This document shows, one piece after another, positions 52,844-60,476 of a DNA stretch of 64,000 nt. Under the pieces are notes generated by a model. The model was not told where the DNA came from. It made no database searches and was given only the letters and a program-made list of their open reading frames with translations. Numbering within the stretch: position 1 is the first letter of the stretch; every line of letters starts with the position of its first letter. The DNA comes from Clostridiales bacterium (GTDB taxonomy: Bacteria; Bacillota; Clostridia; Oscillospirales; Oscillospiraceae), in assembly GCA_004556345.1 (NCBI GenBank), contig SFHQ01000001.1, positions 40,091 through 104,090 on the forward strand. The letters run 5' to 3'. The position numbers were made by a program, and so were the translations under genes.

Positions 52844-53341
52844 TTACTCTGTGGGGAGGGTCACTTCCCCCGTCGCGCAGTTCAGGTAGTAGCTCTGTCC
52901 AGAAGTTTCCAGTTTCCACATGGGGGTGAGAACGCCCCGGTCCCCCTCGCCGGCGTAGCGGTAGCCCGTCTCGATGGATTGGATCGTGGCGGAAGAGACG
53001 CCCAGGTCAGACAGGCCCCCGGCAAGCTCCATGAGGAGCGTCACGGCGCTCCGGGCGGTCTCCACCTCGCAGTTTTCCGGCAGCCCCCCCTCCGGGAGGG
53101 GATCTCCCCCCATGTTGTTGCTCTCCTCCTCCAAAACGACCGCCCGCCAGTCCTCGTCCCAGGGAATGCGTGTTTCGGAGACAGCGATGCCGTGGTCGGT
53201 CAGATAGGTCATGATCTGCTGCCGGGTCAAGTCCTCATAGTCCTTGCTCTGCTGGGCCTGGAGCAGCACATAGCCCAGCAGGACGACATTCAGGGCGGCC
53301 AGGAGGAAGATCACCGCCAGCTTTAGCCTTGTGCGTTCCAT
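52844..53341 (-). CDS. yycI: YycI-like WalK-regulating membrane protein
   Basis: The 165-aa protein has one N-terminal helix (LKLAVIFLLAALNVVLLGYV) and an extracytoplasmic domain ending WKLETSGQSYYLNCATGEVT, a PepSY-like pattern found in YycI. It is shorter than many YycI proteins of about 280 aa. It follows yycH directly, and YycH and YycI restrain WalK in Bacillus. I chose the ATG at 53341 after GGGGAGG, not the far-upstream frame overlapping yycH. Sequence similarity is modest, so context carries much of the call. Confidence 0.8.
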   Translation of the reverse strand: MERTRLKLAVIFLLAALNVVLLGYVLLQAQQSKDYEDLTRQQIMTYLTDHGIAVSETRIPWDEDWRAVVLEEESNNMGGDPLPEGGLPENCEVETARSAVTLLMELAGGLSDLGVSSATIQSIETGYRYAGEGDRGVLTPMWKLETSGQSYYLNCATGEVTLPTE

Positions 53342-53354
53342 GCTCTGCCTCCCC

Positions 53355-54635
53355 TCATGTCCGCTCCCGCACCGTCCACTGGGTGGTGAGCATATCCGTG
53401 CTGCCGTCGTCCAGGTAAGACAGCTGTAGATCCTTCCCCTGTTGGCCCATGGCGGAGAGCGCCGCCGCAGCCTGGCGCACGGGCAGGGCCTGGCTGGTCT
53501 GCTCCGTCTTCGTGTACGTCCGCAGGCAGATGACAAAGCTGGAGAGATCCGTCCCCTCAAAGACAAACTTCGCCAGCCAGCCCTCGTCCCACAGCTGGAC
53601 CTGGGACCCACCCAGCAGGCAGGCATAGTTCAGGACCACGCTGCCGTCCTCCTGGATCTCCACCGCCTGGCAGACGAGGCGCCCCTCCCCCAGCCGGGGC
53701 TGGGCCACGGTGTTCAGGATGCGCTCGGCCTGGAGCTGGAGGTCTTTCTCCCGTGCGGAAAGGGCCTGGAAGCGGGCCGGGCCGCTCTCGGCGGCGTGAA
53801 AGGTCAGCTTGCCGCTTTTCTGGATCCGCAGAGTGTCGGAGCCTTCCTGGACCACCAGGCCGTCCGTGGCCTGGTAGACGGCGGCGGCGCGTAGATTGAA
53901 GTCCAGGCTTTCCAGCAGCTCGTTCCGGGTCTCGCTGTCCCAGGCGGCTAGGGGGTTCGTCACGGTGTACACCGGGCAGACCGGGGCCTTCGGCAGGACC
54001 AGGGTATTGGGGTCCAGGCTCTCCGCCAAGGCTTCGTTCTCAAAGGCCAGCTGGCCCCCGATGGGCGTCAGGCCCTCCTGGGCCTCCGGCAGGGTCAGGT
54101 CGCTTTCCCGGATCTGGCCCCGGTAATAGGTCCCCGTCTTTTCGTTGTAATAGCGGATGGTATCCACCCGGCCGTTCCGGCCGGAGAGCAGGAAGCGGCG
54201 AGCGGAGCCCTCCCCCTCGCTGTCCTGGCCGGTGAAGGCCACGTCATAGAGAAAATCGTAGAAGATCCACTGATCCCCCTGGGTGACGGCGTCCTGCCAA
54301 TCCTCCTCGGTGGTGGTCTTCACGCCCTCCACATGGTCGATGGCGGTGGTGAGCAGGGTGGACAGACCATTGTTGTACAGGCCGTCCACCGTGTCCTGGT
54401 CGTACTGCACGCCGTAGCGGCCGGACGAGGTCTGGATGAGCAGGGCCACCGGGGCCTGCCGGGAGAGGGCAGTGTCCTGCACGCCGGTGAAGCTAGCTTC
54501 CACGGGCGTCCCTGCGCTTCCTCCGGTGAGGTTGCGGAACATGCCCGTCTGGTTGATGAGGATCAGGGCCGTGCAGACCAGGACGGCGATGAGAAGATTT
54601 TGCAGGCGGTCGATGCGCTTCCGGTGTTCCCTCAT
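53355..54635 (-). CDS. yycH: YycH-like WalK-regulating membrane protein
   Basis: The 426-aa protein has a basic start, one membrane helix (LQNLLIAVLVCTALILINQ) and a large outer domain, the YycH layout. Its ATG overlaps the walK stop as ATGA, and it precedes yycI, the typical order. In Bacillus YycH and YycI contact the WalK membrane part and lower its activity. The identity rests on architecture and operon place, since YycH proteins diverge strongly. Confidence 0.82.
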   Translation of the reverse strand: MREHRKRIDRLQNLLIAVLVCTALILINQTGMFRNLTGGSAGTPVEASFTGVQDTALSRQAPVALLIQTSSGRYGVQYDQDTVDGLYNNGLSTLLTTAIDHVEGVKTTTEEDWQDAVTQGDQWIFYDFLYDVAFTGQDSEGEGSARRFLLSGRNGRVDTIRYYNEKTGTYYRGQIRESDLTLPEAQEGLTPIGGQLAFENEALAESLDPNTLVLPKAPVCPVYTVTNPLAAWDSETRNELLESLDFNLRAAAVYQATDGLVVQEGSDTLRIQKSGKLTFHAAESGPARFQALSAREKDLQLQAERILNTVAQPRLGEGRLVCQAVEIQEDGSVVLNYACLLGGSQVQLWDEGWLAKFVFEGTDLSSFVICLRTYTKTEQTSQALPVRQAAAALSAMGQQGKDLQLSYLDDGSTDMLTTQWTVRERT

Positions 54636-56407
54636 GCCTTCGGTCCCTCCCGCTTGAGCTCCATGCGGAGGGTCGTGCCGGGGCCGGGACGATCCACCAG
54701 CAGGAGCTTGCCCTCATGCTGCCGGATGATCTCCTTGGCGATGGACAGGCCCAGGCCCGTGCCGCCGGACTCCCGGGAGCGGGCCTTGTCCACCCGGTAA
54801 AAGCGCTCGAAGATGCGCTCGCGGTCCTCCGGGGGGATGCCGATGCCGTTGTCCGTGACCTCCAGCCACACCCGGTCCAGGTCGAACCCGGCGGACATGA
54901 CGATGCGCCCGCCGTCGGGGGTGTATTTGATGGCGTTGGAGAGGATGTTCATAATGACCTGCAAGACCCGCTCGCGGTCGGCGCGGACCGTCGGCAGGAC
55001 CTGCTCCCCCTCCAGGATCAGGGTGTGCTCGTGGCGCTGGGCCTCGATGCGGATGGCTTGGTAGCTGTCCTCCAGCACGTCAGCAAAGGGGAAGGTCGTG
55101 AGATTGAGCTGGCTGTACCCCGAATCGAACCGGGACAGGGTCAGCAGATCATCGACGATGTGTGTCATGCGGTCGCTCTCGTTGAGGATCACGTTCAGGA
55201 ACTTGACGGACGTCTTGGCCGGCAGGCCCGGCGTTTCTACCAGGGTCTCGGCATAGCTGCTGATGTTGGTGATGGGAGTCTTCAGCTCGTGAGAGACGTT
55301 GGCTACGAACTCTTTCCGCAGCGTCTCGTTCTTCACCTGCTGGGTAACGTCGTGGACCACGACCAGGACACCCACCTGCTTTTCCTGGTCAAAGGGGGCC
55401 ATTAAGAAGAGCAGGATGCGCTCCCCCCGGACCATTTCGTTTTCCAGGCAGTCCTGGTCCAGGGTCAGGATCTTCTCCAGGGGTGCAATGTCCTCAAAGA
55501 GATCCTGATAGGTGACGCTGCCCCCCACGGGGATGGCCATGTCCAGCATCTCCTCGGCGGCGGGGTTGGAGTGGATGACTGCGCCGTTCCGGTCGAAGGC
55601 CACCACGCCGTCGGTCATGTGCAGGAAGAGAGTGCTGAGCTTGGTCCGCTCGCTCTCCACCTCCCGCAGGGTGCGCTGAAGCTGGCTGGCCATGGCGTTG
55701 AAGGACGTGGTGAGCACGCCGATCTCATCGTGGGATTCCGAGTGGATCTCCCGGCTGAAGTCCCCGTCGGCCACGCGCTTGACGCCCCGCGTCAGAGCGC
55801 GGATGGGGTTGACCATGGCCCGCGAGAGCAGGAAGGACAGCAGCACCGAGATGATCAGGCCGAAGGCCAGGGCCTCGATGATGAGCTGAAAGAGCTGGCT
55901 GTTCAATTCCCGGACGGAGGCCCGCTGGTCCAGGATGTAAATGATGTAGTCGCTGTCTCCCCGCGTGATGGGCAGGGCCAGGTCCATGTAGTTGGCGGTG
56001 AAGTCGCTCTCGGTCCCCTCCCGCTTCTCGTTCAGGGCGATGAGCAGGTTGGGGGTGACCTCGTCCAGGGTCTGGCCCGCCTCGTCATCGGAGGAGGTGA
56101 GGATGGACCCGTCGCCGCCGTCCAGGATGTAATAGTTGCGGTTTTTGCCGTCCACGCCCAGGGGGCCCATCTTGGCCACGAGGATCTGATCAATGGCCTG
56201 TACGCCGTCGGTCTCCCCTTCGCCGGGCGTCACCAGATCCCGGACGAACTCGGTGTCCTTGCTGAAGACCTCGACCATCTGGTTGTAAAATTCATTCAAA
56301 TAGAAGCGGTTCACGGAGTTGATGAGAAACGCTCCGGCAATGGTCATCAAGCAGACCACTTGCAGGATCATGATCAACACCAGCTTGGTGTGCAGGCTTC
56401 GCAGCAC
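54632..56407 (-). CDS. walK: sensor histidine kinase WalK
   Basis: The 591-aa kinase has two membrane helices (about residues 9-31 and 170-192) around an outer sensor domain, then HAMP (NPIRALTRGVKRVADGDF), a PAS domain (LHMTDGVVAFDRNGAVIH), HisKA with FVANVSHELKTPI (His near 372) and an ATPase domain (NILSNAIKYTPDGGRI, GIGIPPEDRERIFERF and GGTGLGLSIAKE). It controls wall hydrolases with WalR and is usually essential. The start is GTG after GGGGAGGA, 45 nt from walR. Confidence 0.93.
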   Translation of the reverse strand: MLRSLHTKLVLIMILQVVCLMTIAGAFLINSVNRFYLNEFYNQMVEVFSKDTEFVRDLVTPGEGETDGVQAIDQILVAKMGPLGVDGKNRNYYILDGGDGSILTSSDDEAGQTLDEVTPNLLIALNEKREGTESDFTANYMDLALPITRGDSDYIIYILDQRASVRELNSQLFQLIIEALAFGLIISVLLSFLLSRAMVNPIRALTRGVKRVADGDFSREIHSESHDEIGVLTTSFNAMASQLQRTLREVESERTKLSTLFLHMTDGVVAFDRNGAVIHSNPAAEEMLDMAIPVGGSVTYQDLFEDIAPLEKILTLDQDCLENEMVRGERILLFLMAPFDQEKQVGVLVVVHDVTQQVKNETLRKEFVANVSHELKTPITNISSYAETLVETPGLPAKTSVKFLNVILNESDRMTHIVDDLLTLSRFDSGYSQLNLTTFPFADVLEDSYQAIRIEAQRHEHTLILEGEQVLPTVRADRERVLQVIMNILSNAIKYTPDGGRIVMSAGFDLDRVWLEVTDNGIGIPPEDRERIFERFYRVDKARSRESGGTGLGLSIAKEIIRQHEGKLLLVDRPGPGTTLRMELKREGPKA

Positions 56408-56452
56408 GGTCCTCCCCCTCTCTGCCCCTCCGGGCGGGTCCTGCGGATGGCG

Positions 56453-57166
56453 TTATGCATCCTTCTGGAAAAAGTAGCCCGCGCCCCGGCGGGTGATGAT
56501 GTATCTGGGCTGGGCGGGGTCGTCCTCGACTTTTTCCCGCAGGCGCCGGATGGCCACGTCCACCCCGCGCACGTCGCCCACATAGCCCTCGTAGTTCCAC
56601 ACCCGTTCCATCAGCTCCTGGCGGGAAAAGACCTTCCCGGCGTGGACCGCCAGATAGGACAGCAGCTCAAACTCTCTCGGCGTGAGCTCCAGGTCCTCGC
56701 CGTCTTTGGTGACGCTGCTCTTTTCCCGGTCGATGCTCAGCCGGCCGAAGGTCAGCACCTCCCCCTTGGGTTCCGGCCGGGCCTGGCTGACCATGACCAC
56801 CCGGCGGATGTTGGCCTTGACCCTGGCCATAAGCTCCCGGATGGAGAAGGGCTTCGTGATGTAATCATCGGCCCCTAGGTCCAGGCCCAGGATCTTGTCC
56901 TTCTCCTCCTCGCGGGCCGTGATGATGAGGACGGGGGTGCTCCGCCCCTTGTCCCGCAGGAGCTTGCAGACCTCAAAGCCGTTCATCTCCGGCAGCATCA
57001 GGTCCAGCAGGATCAGGTCCGGGTTTTCGTCCAGGGCCAGCCGCAGGCCGGTCACGCCGTCAAAGGCCTCTAGCGTGGCGTAGCCCTCCTTCTGCAAATT
57101 GAAGCGGAGGATGTCCACGATATTTTTTTCGTCCTCTACGATGAGGACTGTCTGTTGTTTTTCCAT
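56453..57166 (-). CDS. walR: response regulator WalR
   Basis: The 237-aa OmpR-type regulator has a receiver domain (VLIVEDEKNIVD, phosphoacceptor Asp 55 in LILLDLMLPEMNG, ITAREEEKDK, GADDYITKPFSIREL) and a C-terminal winged helix (LELTPREFELLSYLAVHAGK to VDVAIRRLREKVEDDPAQPR). With walK, yycH and yycI adjacent, it is WalR rather than PhoB. Targets are autolysin and wall-modifying genes. The ATG follows AGGAGG. Confidence 0.93.
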   Translation of the reverse strand: MEKQQTVLIVEDEKNIVDILRFNLQKEGYATLEAFDGVTGLRLALDENPDLILLDLMLPEMNGFEVCKLLRDKGRSTPVLIITAREEEKDKILGLDLGADDYITKPFSIRELMARVKANIRRVVMVSQARPEPKGEVLTFGRLSIDREKSSVTKDGEDLELTPREFELLSYLAVHAGKVFSRQELMERVWNYEGYVGDVRGVDVAIRRLREKVEDDPAQPRYIITRRGAGYFFQKDA

Positions 57167-57203
57167 TGCGCCGCCTCCTGTTGTTTGCTCTAGGCTTCTC
57201 CGC

Positions 57204-57740
57204 TTAGTTCCCCAGCAGGAAAGAGGCTTTCAGCAGCCCGGCCAGGGTCTTGCCGTCTACGATCTCGCCCCGGCGGGCCATGTCCATCAGCTCCGGGTAG
57301 GGGATCCAGACCGTCTCCACAAACTCCCCGTCATCCGGCTGGGTGGAACCCTGCTTCAGGTCCTTGGCAAAATAGAGGTAGATGCGCTCGGCCAAAATGC
57401 CGGGGGAAGAATAGCTCACGCCCATGGATTCAAACACACCGGGGATCAACCCCGTCTCCTCCCGCAGCTCCCGCAGGCCGCTGTCTCTGGGGTCCTCGCC
57501 CTTTTCCAGCTTTCCGGCGGGCAGCTCCAGCACGATCTCCCCCATAGGGTAGCGGTACTGCCGGACCAAAGCCACCCGGTCCTGGTCGTCCATGGCAAAG
57601 ATGGCCACGCCGCCGGGGTGCTCCACCACTTCCCGGTTGGTCAGGCGGCCGTCCGGCAGCTTGGCCTTGTCCCGGCGCACATTCACAATGATCCCTTGGT
57701 ATACGGTCTCCTGGGAGACCATCTCTTCTTTCAGTTCCAT
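57204..57740 (-). CDS. Nudix hydrolase, ADP-ribose pyrophosphatase type
   Basis: The 178-aa protein has VALVRQYRYPMGEIVLELPA and a full Nudix box, GKLEKGEDPRDSGLRELREE followed by TGL, followed by YSSPGILAERIYLYFAKDL. This is the NudF/YqkG-type layout that splits ADP-ribose to AMP and ribose-5-phosphate. ATG 57740 follows GAGGGA. It leads the walR operon, with a 37-nt gap to walR. The link with wall control is probably shared transcription only. Confidence 0.9.
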   Translation of the reverse strand: MELKEEMVSQETVYQGIIVNVRRDKAKLPDGRLTNREVVEHPGGVAIFAMDDQDRVALVRQYRYPMGEIVLELPAGKLEKGEDPRDSGLRELREETGLIPGVFESMGVSYSSPGILAERIYLYFAKDLKQGSTQPDDGEFVETVWIPYPELMDMARRGEIVDGKTLAGLLKASFLLGN

Positions 57741-57777
57741 CTGTCGATCCCTCGATTTCTTATGGATTTTCCCCCAC

Positions 57778-57806
57778 AGTATAGCACAGTTCCGCCCCGC
57801 TGCCAA
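57778..57806 (-). promoter_or_regulatory. sigma-A promoter of the Nudix-walRK-yycHI-serpin operon
   Basis: TTGGCA, 17 bp, TATACT on the minus strand, 38 nt before the Nudix ATG. Confidence 0.88.
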
Positions 57807-57831
57807 CTTTTTTCGCTGGGAACCATTCCCT

Positions 57832-57860
57832 TTGCCTCTGCCGGCAAAGGGCAGTATAAT
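57832..57860 (+). promoter_or_regulatory. sigma-A promoter of the 82-aa unknown gene
   Basis: TTGCCT, 17 bp, TATAAT. Its -35 lies 25 bp from the divergent -35 of the walRK operon, so a single regulator could influence both. Confidence 0.85.
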
Positions 57861-57891
57861 AGGGGACGATTCTACCCAACAGGAGGTTCCT

Positions 57892-58140
57892 ATGACCATT
57901 TTCCCCACCGCCGCCGGACCGCTGCTGTGTCTCTCCCCCCAGGATTTGCCCGCCGGACAGCCGCTCACCGACGATACCCTGCTCCCTCTGGTCCGCCGTG
58001 CCCTGATCCAGAACGGGCAGGCCCTGCCGCTCCAGCCGGAGCTGGAGGTCTTCCCCAGCCGGGAACAGGTGTTGGTTTTTGTCCGTCCCCGTCCGCTTCC
58101 GGCAGAACCGGAACAAAAGCCTACATATAAACTATGTTAA
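57892..58140 (+). CDS. 82-aa protein of unknown function
   Basis: I do not recognise this protein. It is preceded by an almost ideal promoter and by AGGAGG at correct distance, so it is very likely expressed. The sequence (TIFPTAAGPLLCLSPQDLPA and LVRRALIQNGQALPLQPELE) has no signal or membrane segment, is rich in Pro and Leu and ends KPTYKLC. It could be a small regulator or a scaffold, but nothing supports that yet. Confidence 0.7.
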   Translation: MTIFPTAAGPLLCLSPQDLPAGQPLTDDTLLPLVRRALIQNGQALPLQPELEVFPSREQVLVFVRPRPLPAEPEQKPTYKLC

Positions 58141-58507
58141 AGCGCAGGCGCTCCCGCGCTGAAATTTGCATTTTTTCCGCCATTGCTCCCTCAGAGCGGA
58201 GATTTTTCCCAATTTTTGTGGTGATGAATGGGAAAAAGTTCACCGAAATATCACATTTTGTTCAAATTTATCTTTCATTTTTTCCCACTTAATGCTATAA
58301 TGCAAGTAATTATGAGATGGTGGTGGCCTAACACCACCGGGCGAAGCCTATCTATCTCGCCGCCTTGCACATTTGCCCGGCATTTTCGGACAAGCTAGCA
58401 GGGAGGGGTCCCCTCTCGCTTTCCGGCGGCGCGGTTTGCCCTGTCTCGTGAGATATGAACCAGAAATGATTCCTCATGATAGAACCAATATAAAAGAAGG
58501 TGCCGTT
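58141..58507. other. intergenic region with structured murA leader
   Basis: Upstream half AT-rich without genes. From 58296 on it is the murA promoter and a leader of about 200 nt. The leader contains a hairpin GGTGGTG...CACCACC (58318-58338) and GGCGA...TCGCC pairing, then a palindrome GAGGGGTCCCCTC near 58400-58420. I cannot match it to a known riboswitch. Confidence 0.6.
58273..58301 (+). promoter_or_regulatory. extended -10 promoter of murA
   Basis: TTTCAT, 17 bp, TATAAT, with TGC just before the -10 (extended -10 type). Confidence 0.7.
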
Positions 58508-59806
58508 TTGACAAAGTATGTGATCCACGGCGGAAAGCCTCTCCACGGTGAGGTGGAGATCAGCGGTGCGAAGAACGCCGCTGTGGCCATTCTTCCCGCC
58601 GCGCTTCTGGTGGATGGAGTCTGCCGGATTGAAAATGTACCCGACATCAGCGACGTAACCATGATCCTTGGGATCATGAAGGACCTGGGCGCCAACGTGC
58701 GCACCATCAACCCCACCACTGTGGAGCTGGACTGCTCCAAGGTATACAAGCAGAACGTTCCCTATGAGCTGGCCCGCCAGATCCGTGCGTCCTACTATCT
58801 CATCGGCGCACTGCTGGGCCGCTTTGGCCGGGCGGAGGTTCCCCCTCCCGGCGGCTGTGACCTGGGCGTGCGTCCCATCGACCAGCATCTCAAGGGCTTC
58901 TCCGCCATGGGCGCGGAGATCCAGGTGGAGAACGGCTTCATCCACGCCGCCTCCCCCACCGGCCGCCTGCACGGAGCGCAGGTCTACCTGGACGTGGTCT
59001 CCGTGGGCGCGACCATGAACATCCTCATCGCCGCGGCTCTGGCCGACGGCCTGACCATCATCGAAAACGCCGCCAAGGAGCCTCACATCGTGGACCTGGC
59101 CAACTTCCTCAACTCCATGGGCGCAGACATCATGGGCGCGGGGACGGACGTCATCAAGGTCCGGGGCGTGGAAAAGCTCAAGGGCGGATGTTACTCCATC
59201 ATCCCCGACCAGATCGAGGCGGGCACCTACATGACCGCCGTCGCCGCCGCCGGGGGCGAGGTCCGCATCAACAACGTCATCCCCAAGCATCTCGACTGCA
59301 TCACCGCCAAGCTCGTGGAGATGGGCGTGGACATCAAAGAGGAGGGCGACGCCCTCATCGTCCGCCGGGAGGGCAAGCTCACCAGCACCAACGTGAAGAC
59401 CATGCCTTACCCCGGCTTCCCCACGGACATGCAGCCCCAGATCGCGGCGGTCCTGTGCCTGGCCGAGGGGACCAGCATCCTCAACGAGGGCGTTTGGGAC
59501 AACCGCTATCGCTATGCCGACGAGTTCCGCCGCATGGGCGCCAACATTCAGGTCAACGGCAAGGTCGCCGTGATCGAGGGTGTCCGGGCCTTGACCGGTG
59601 CCCCGGTGTGCGCCTGCGACCTGCGGGCCGGCGCTGCCATGATCGTGGCAGGCCTCGCCGCCAACGGCGTGACCGAGATCGACCAGGTCTATCACATCGA
59701 GCGCGGTTATGAAGGCATCGTCCAAAAACTCAGCAAGCTGGGCGCAGACATCCACGAGGAAGTCATTCCTGAGGAGGATTGGCGCAGCAGCAACGGCGTG
59801 GGCTGA
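58508..59806 (+). CDS. murA: UDP-N-acetylglucosamine 1-carboxyvinyltransferase, TTG start
   Basis: The 432-aa enzyme performs the first committed step of peptidoglycan synthesis, joining PEP to UDP-GlcNAc, and is the fosfomycin target. VEISGAKNAAVAILPAALL contains the Lys-Asn pair, and EVPPPGGCDLGVRPIDQHLK contains the catalytic Cys, so it should be fosfomycin sensitive by this site. YPGFPTDMQPQIAAVLCLAE and DLRAGAAMIVAGLAANG follow. I chose TTG 58508 after GAAGGTG; the frame stays open upstream but loses family similarity. A long leader precedes it. Confidence 0.95.
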   Translation: MTKYVIHGGKPLHGEVEISGAKNAAVAILPAALLVDGVCRIENVPDISDVTMILGIMKDLGANVRTINPTTVELDCSKVYKQNVPYELARQIRASYYLIGALLGRFGRAEVPPPGGCDLGVRPIDQHLKGFSAMGAEIQVENGFIHAASPTGRLHGAQVYLDVVSVGATMNILIAAALADGLTIIENAAKEPHIVDLANFLNSMGADIMGAGTDVIKVRGVEKLKGGCYSIIPDQIEAGTYMTAVAAAGGEVRINNVIPKHLDCITAKLVEMGVDIKEEGDALIVRREGKLTSTNVKTMPYPGFPTDMQPQIAAVLCLAEGTSILNEGVWDNRYRYADEFRRMGANIQVNGKVAVIEGVRALTGAPVCACDLRAGAAMIVAGLAANGVTEIDQVYHIERGYEGIVQKLSKLGADIHEEVIPEEDWRSSNGVG

Positions 59807-59870
59807 TTCCAAAAAGCCCCCGCTTCCCTTGTCCGGCCCCTGGGCCGGCGCTCCCTAAGGCTGATTGCCT

Positions 59871-59904
59871 GTGGACGGTGGGCCTGCCTGCCGTCCACTT
59901 TTTT
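59871..59904 (+). terminator. terminator of murA
   Basis: An 8-bp outer stem (GTGGACGG/CCGTCCAC) with a 12-nt inner part and a T6 run, 42 nt before rlmH. Confidence 0.75.
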
Positions 59905-59945
59905 CTTCTTTTCCATCCTTTGATTTTCTGAGACAGGAGGCCCCT

Positions 59946-60428
59946 ATGGTCAATATCCAGCTGCTCTGCGTGGGCAAACTAAAGGAAAAGCACTTTGCAG
60001 CCGCCTGCGCGGAATACGTCAAGCGGCTGGGGGCCTTTTGTAAGCTCACGGTCACGGAGCTGCCGGAGGACCGCCTGCCGGACAACCCCTCCCAGGCCCA
60101 GATCGACGCCGCCTTGGAAAAAGAGGCCGCGGCCATTCTGGCCAAGATCCCCAAGGGGTCTAAGATCGTCGCCCTGTGCGTGGAGGGGAAATTGCTCTCC
60201 AGCCCGGACCTGGCCCAGGAGCTGGCCAAGTGGACGGTGGACGGGGCCTCTCACTTTACGTTTCTCATCGGCGGGTCCTTTGGCCTGCACCCCTCGGTGA
60301 AGGAGAAGGCGCAGTTACGGCTCTCCATGTCCCCCATGACCTTCCCCCACCACTTGGCGCGGGTGATGGTCCTGGAGCAAATTTACCGGGCCTTTCAGAT
60401 CAACGCTGGGACCCGCTACCACAAATAA
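59946..60428 (+). CDS. rlmH: 23S rRNA (pseudouridine1915-N3)-methyltransferase RlmH
   Basis: The 160-aa SPOUT enzyme methylates Psi1915 in 23S rRNA. NIQLLCVGKLKEKHFAAACA, YVKRLGAF, FLIGGSFGLHPSV and LSMSPMTFPHHLARVMVLEQ plus IYRAFQINAGTRYHK are diagnostic. ATG 59946 is set by GGAGGCCC; the frame is open earlier but non-homologous. Confidence 0.96.
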   Translation: MVNIQLLCVGKLKEKHFAAACAEYVKRLGAFCKLTVTELPEDRLPDNPSQAQIDAALEKEAAAILAKIPKGSKIVALCVEGKLLSSPDLAQELAKWTVDGASHFTFLIGGSFGLHPSVKEKAQLRLSMSPMTFPHHLARVMVLEQIYRAFQINAGTRYHK

Positions 60429-60476
60429 ACCCGTCACCCCAAACCGGTGACGCGCAACGCGAAAGGAGTTCGTGTG

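Noticed and set aside
60431..60453. Inverted repeat CGTCACC/GGTGACG between rlmH and the phosphohexomutase gene
   Set aside because: The stem is short and no T-run follows, so I do not call a terminator; it may be a minor hairpin.
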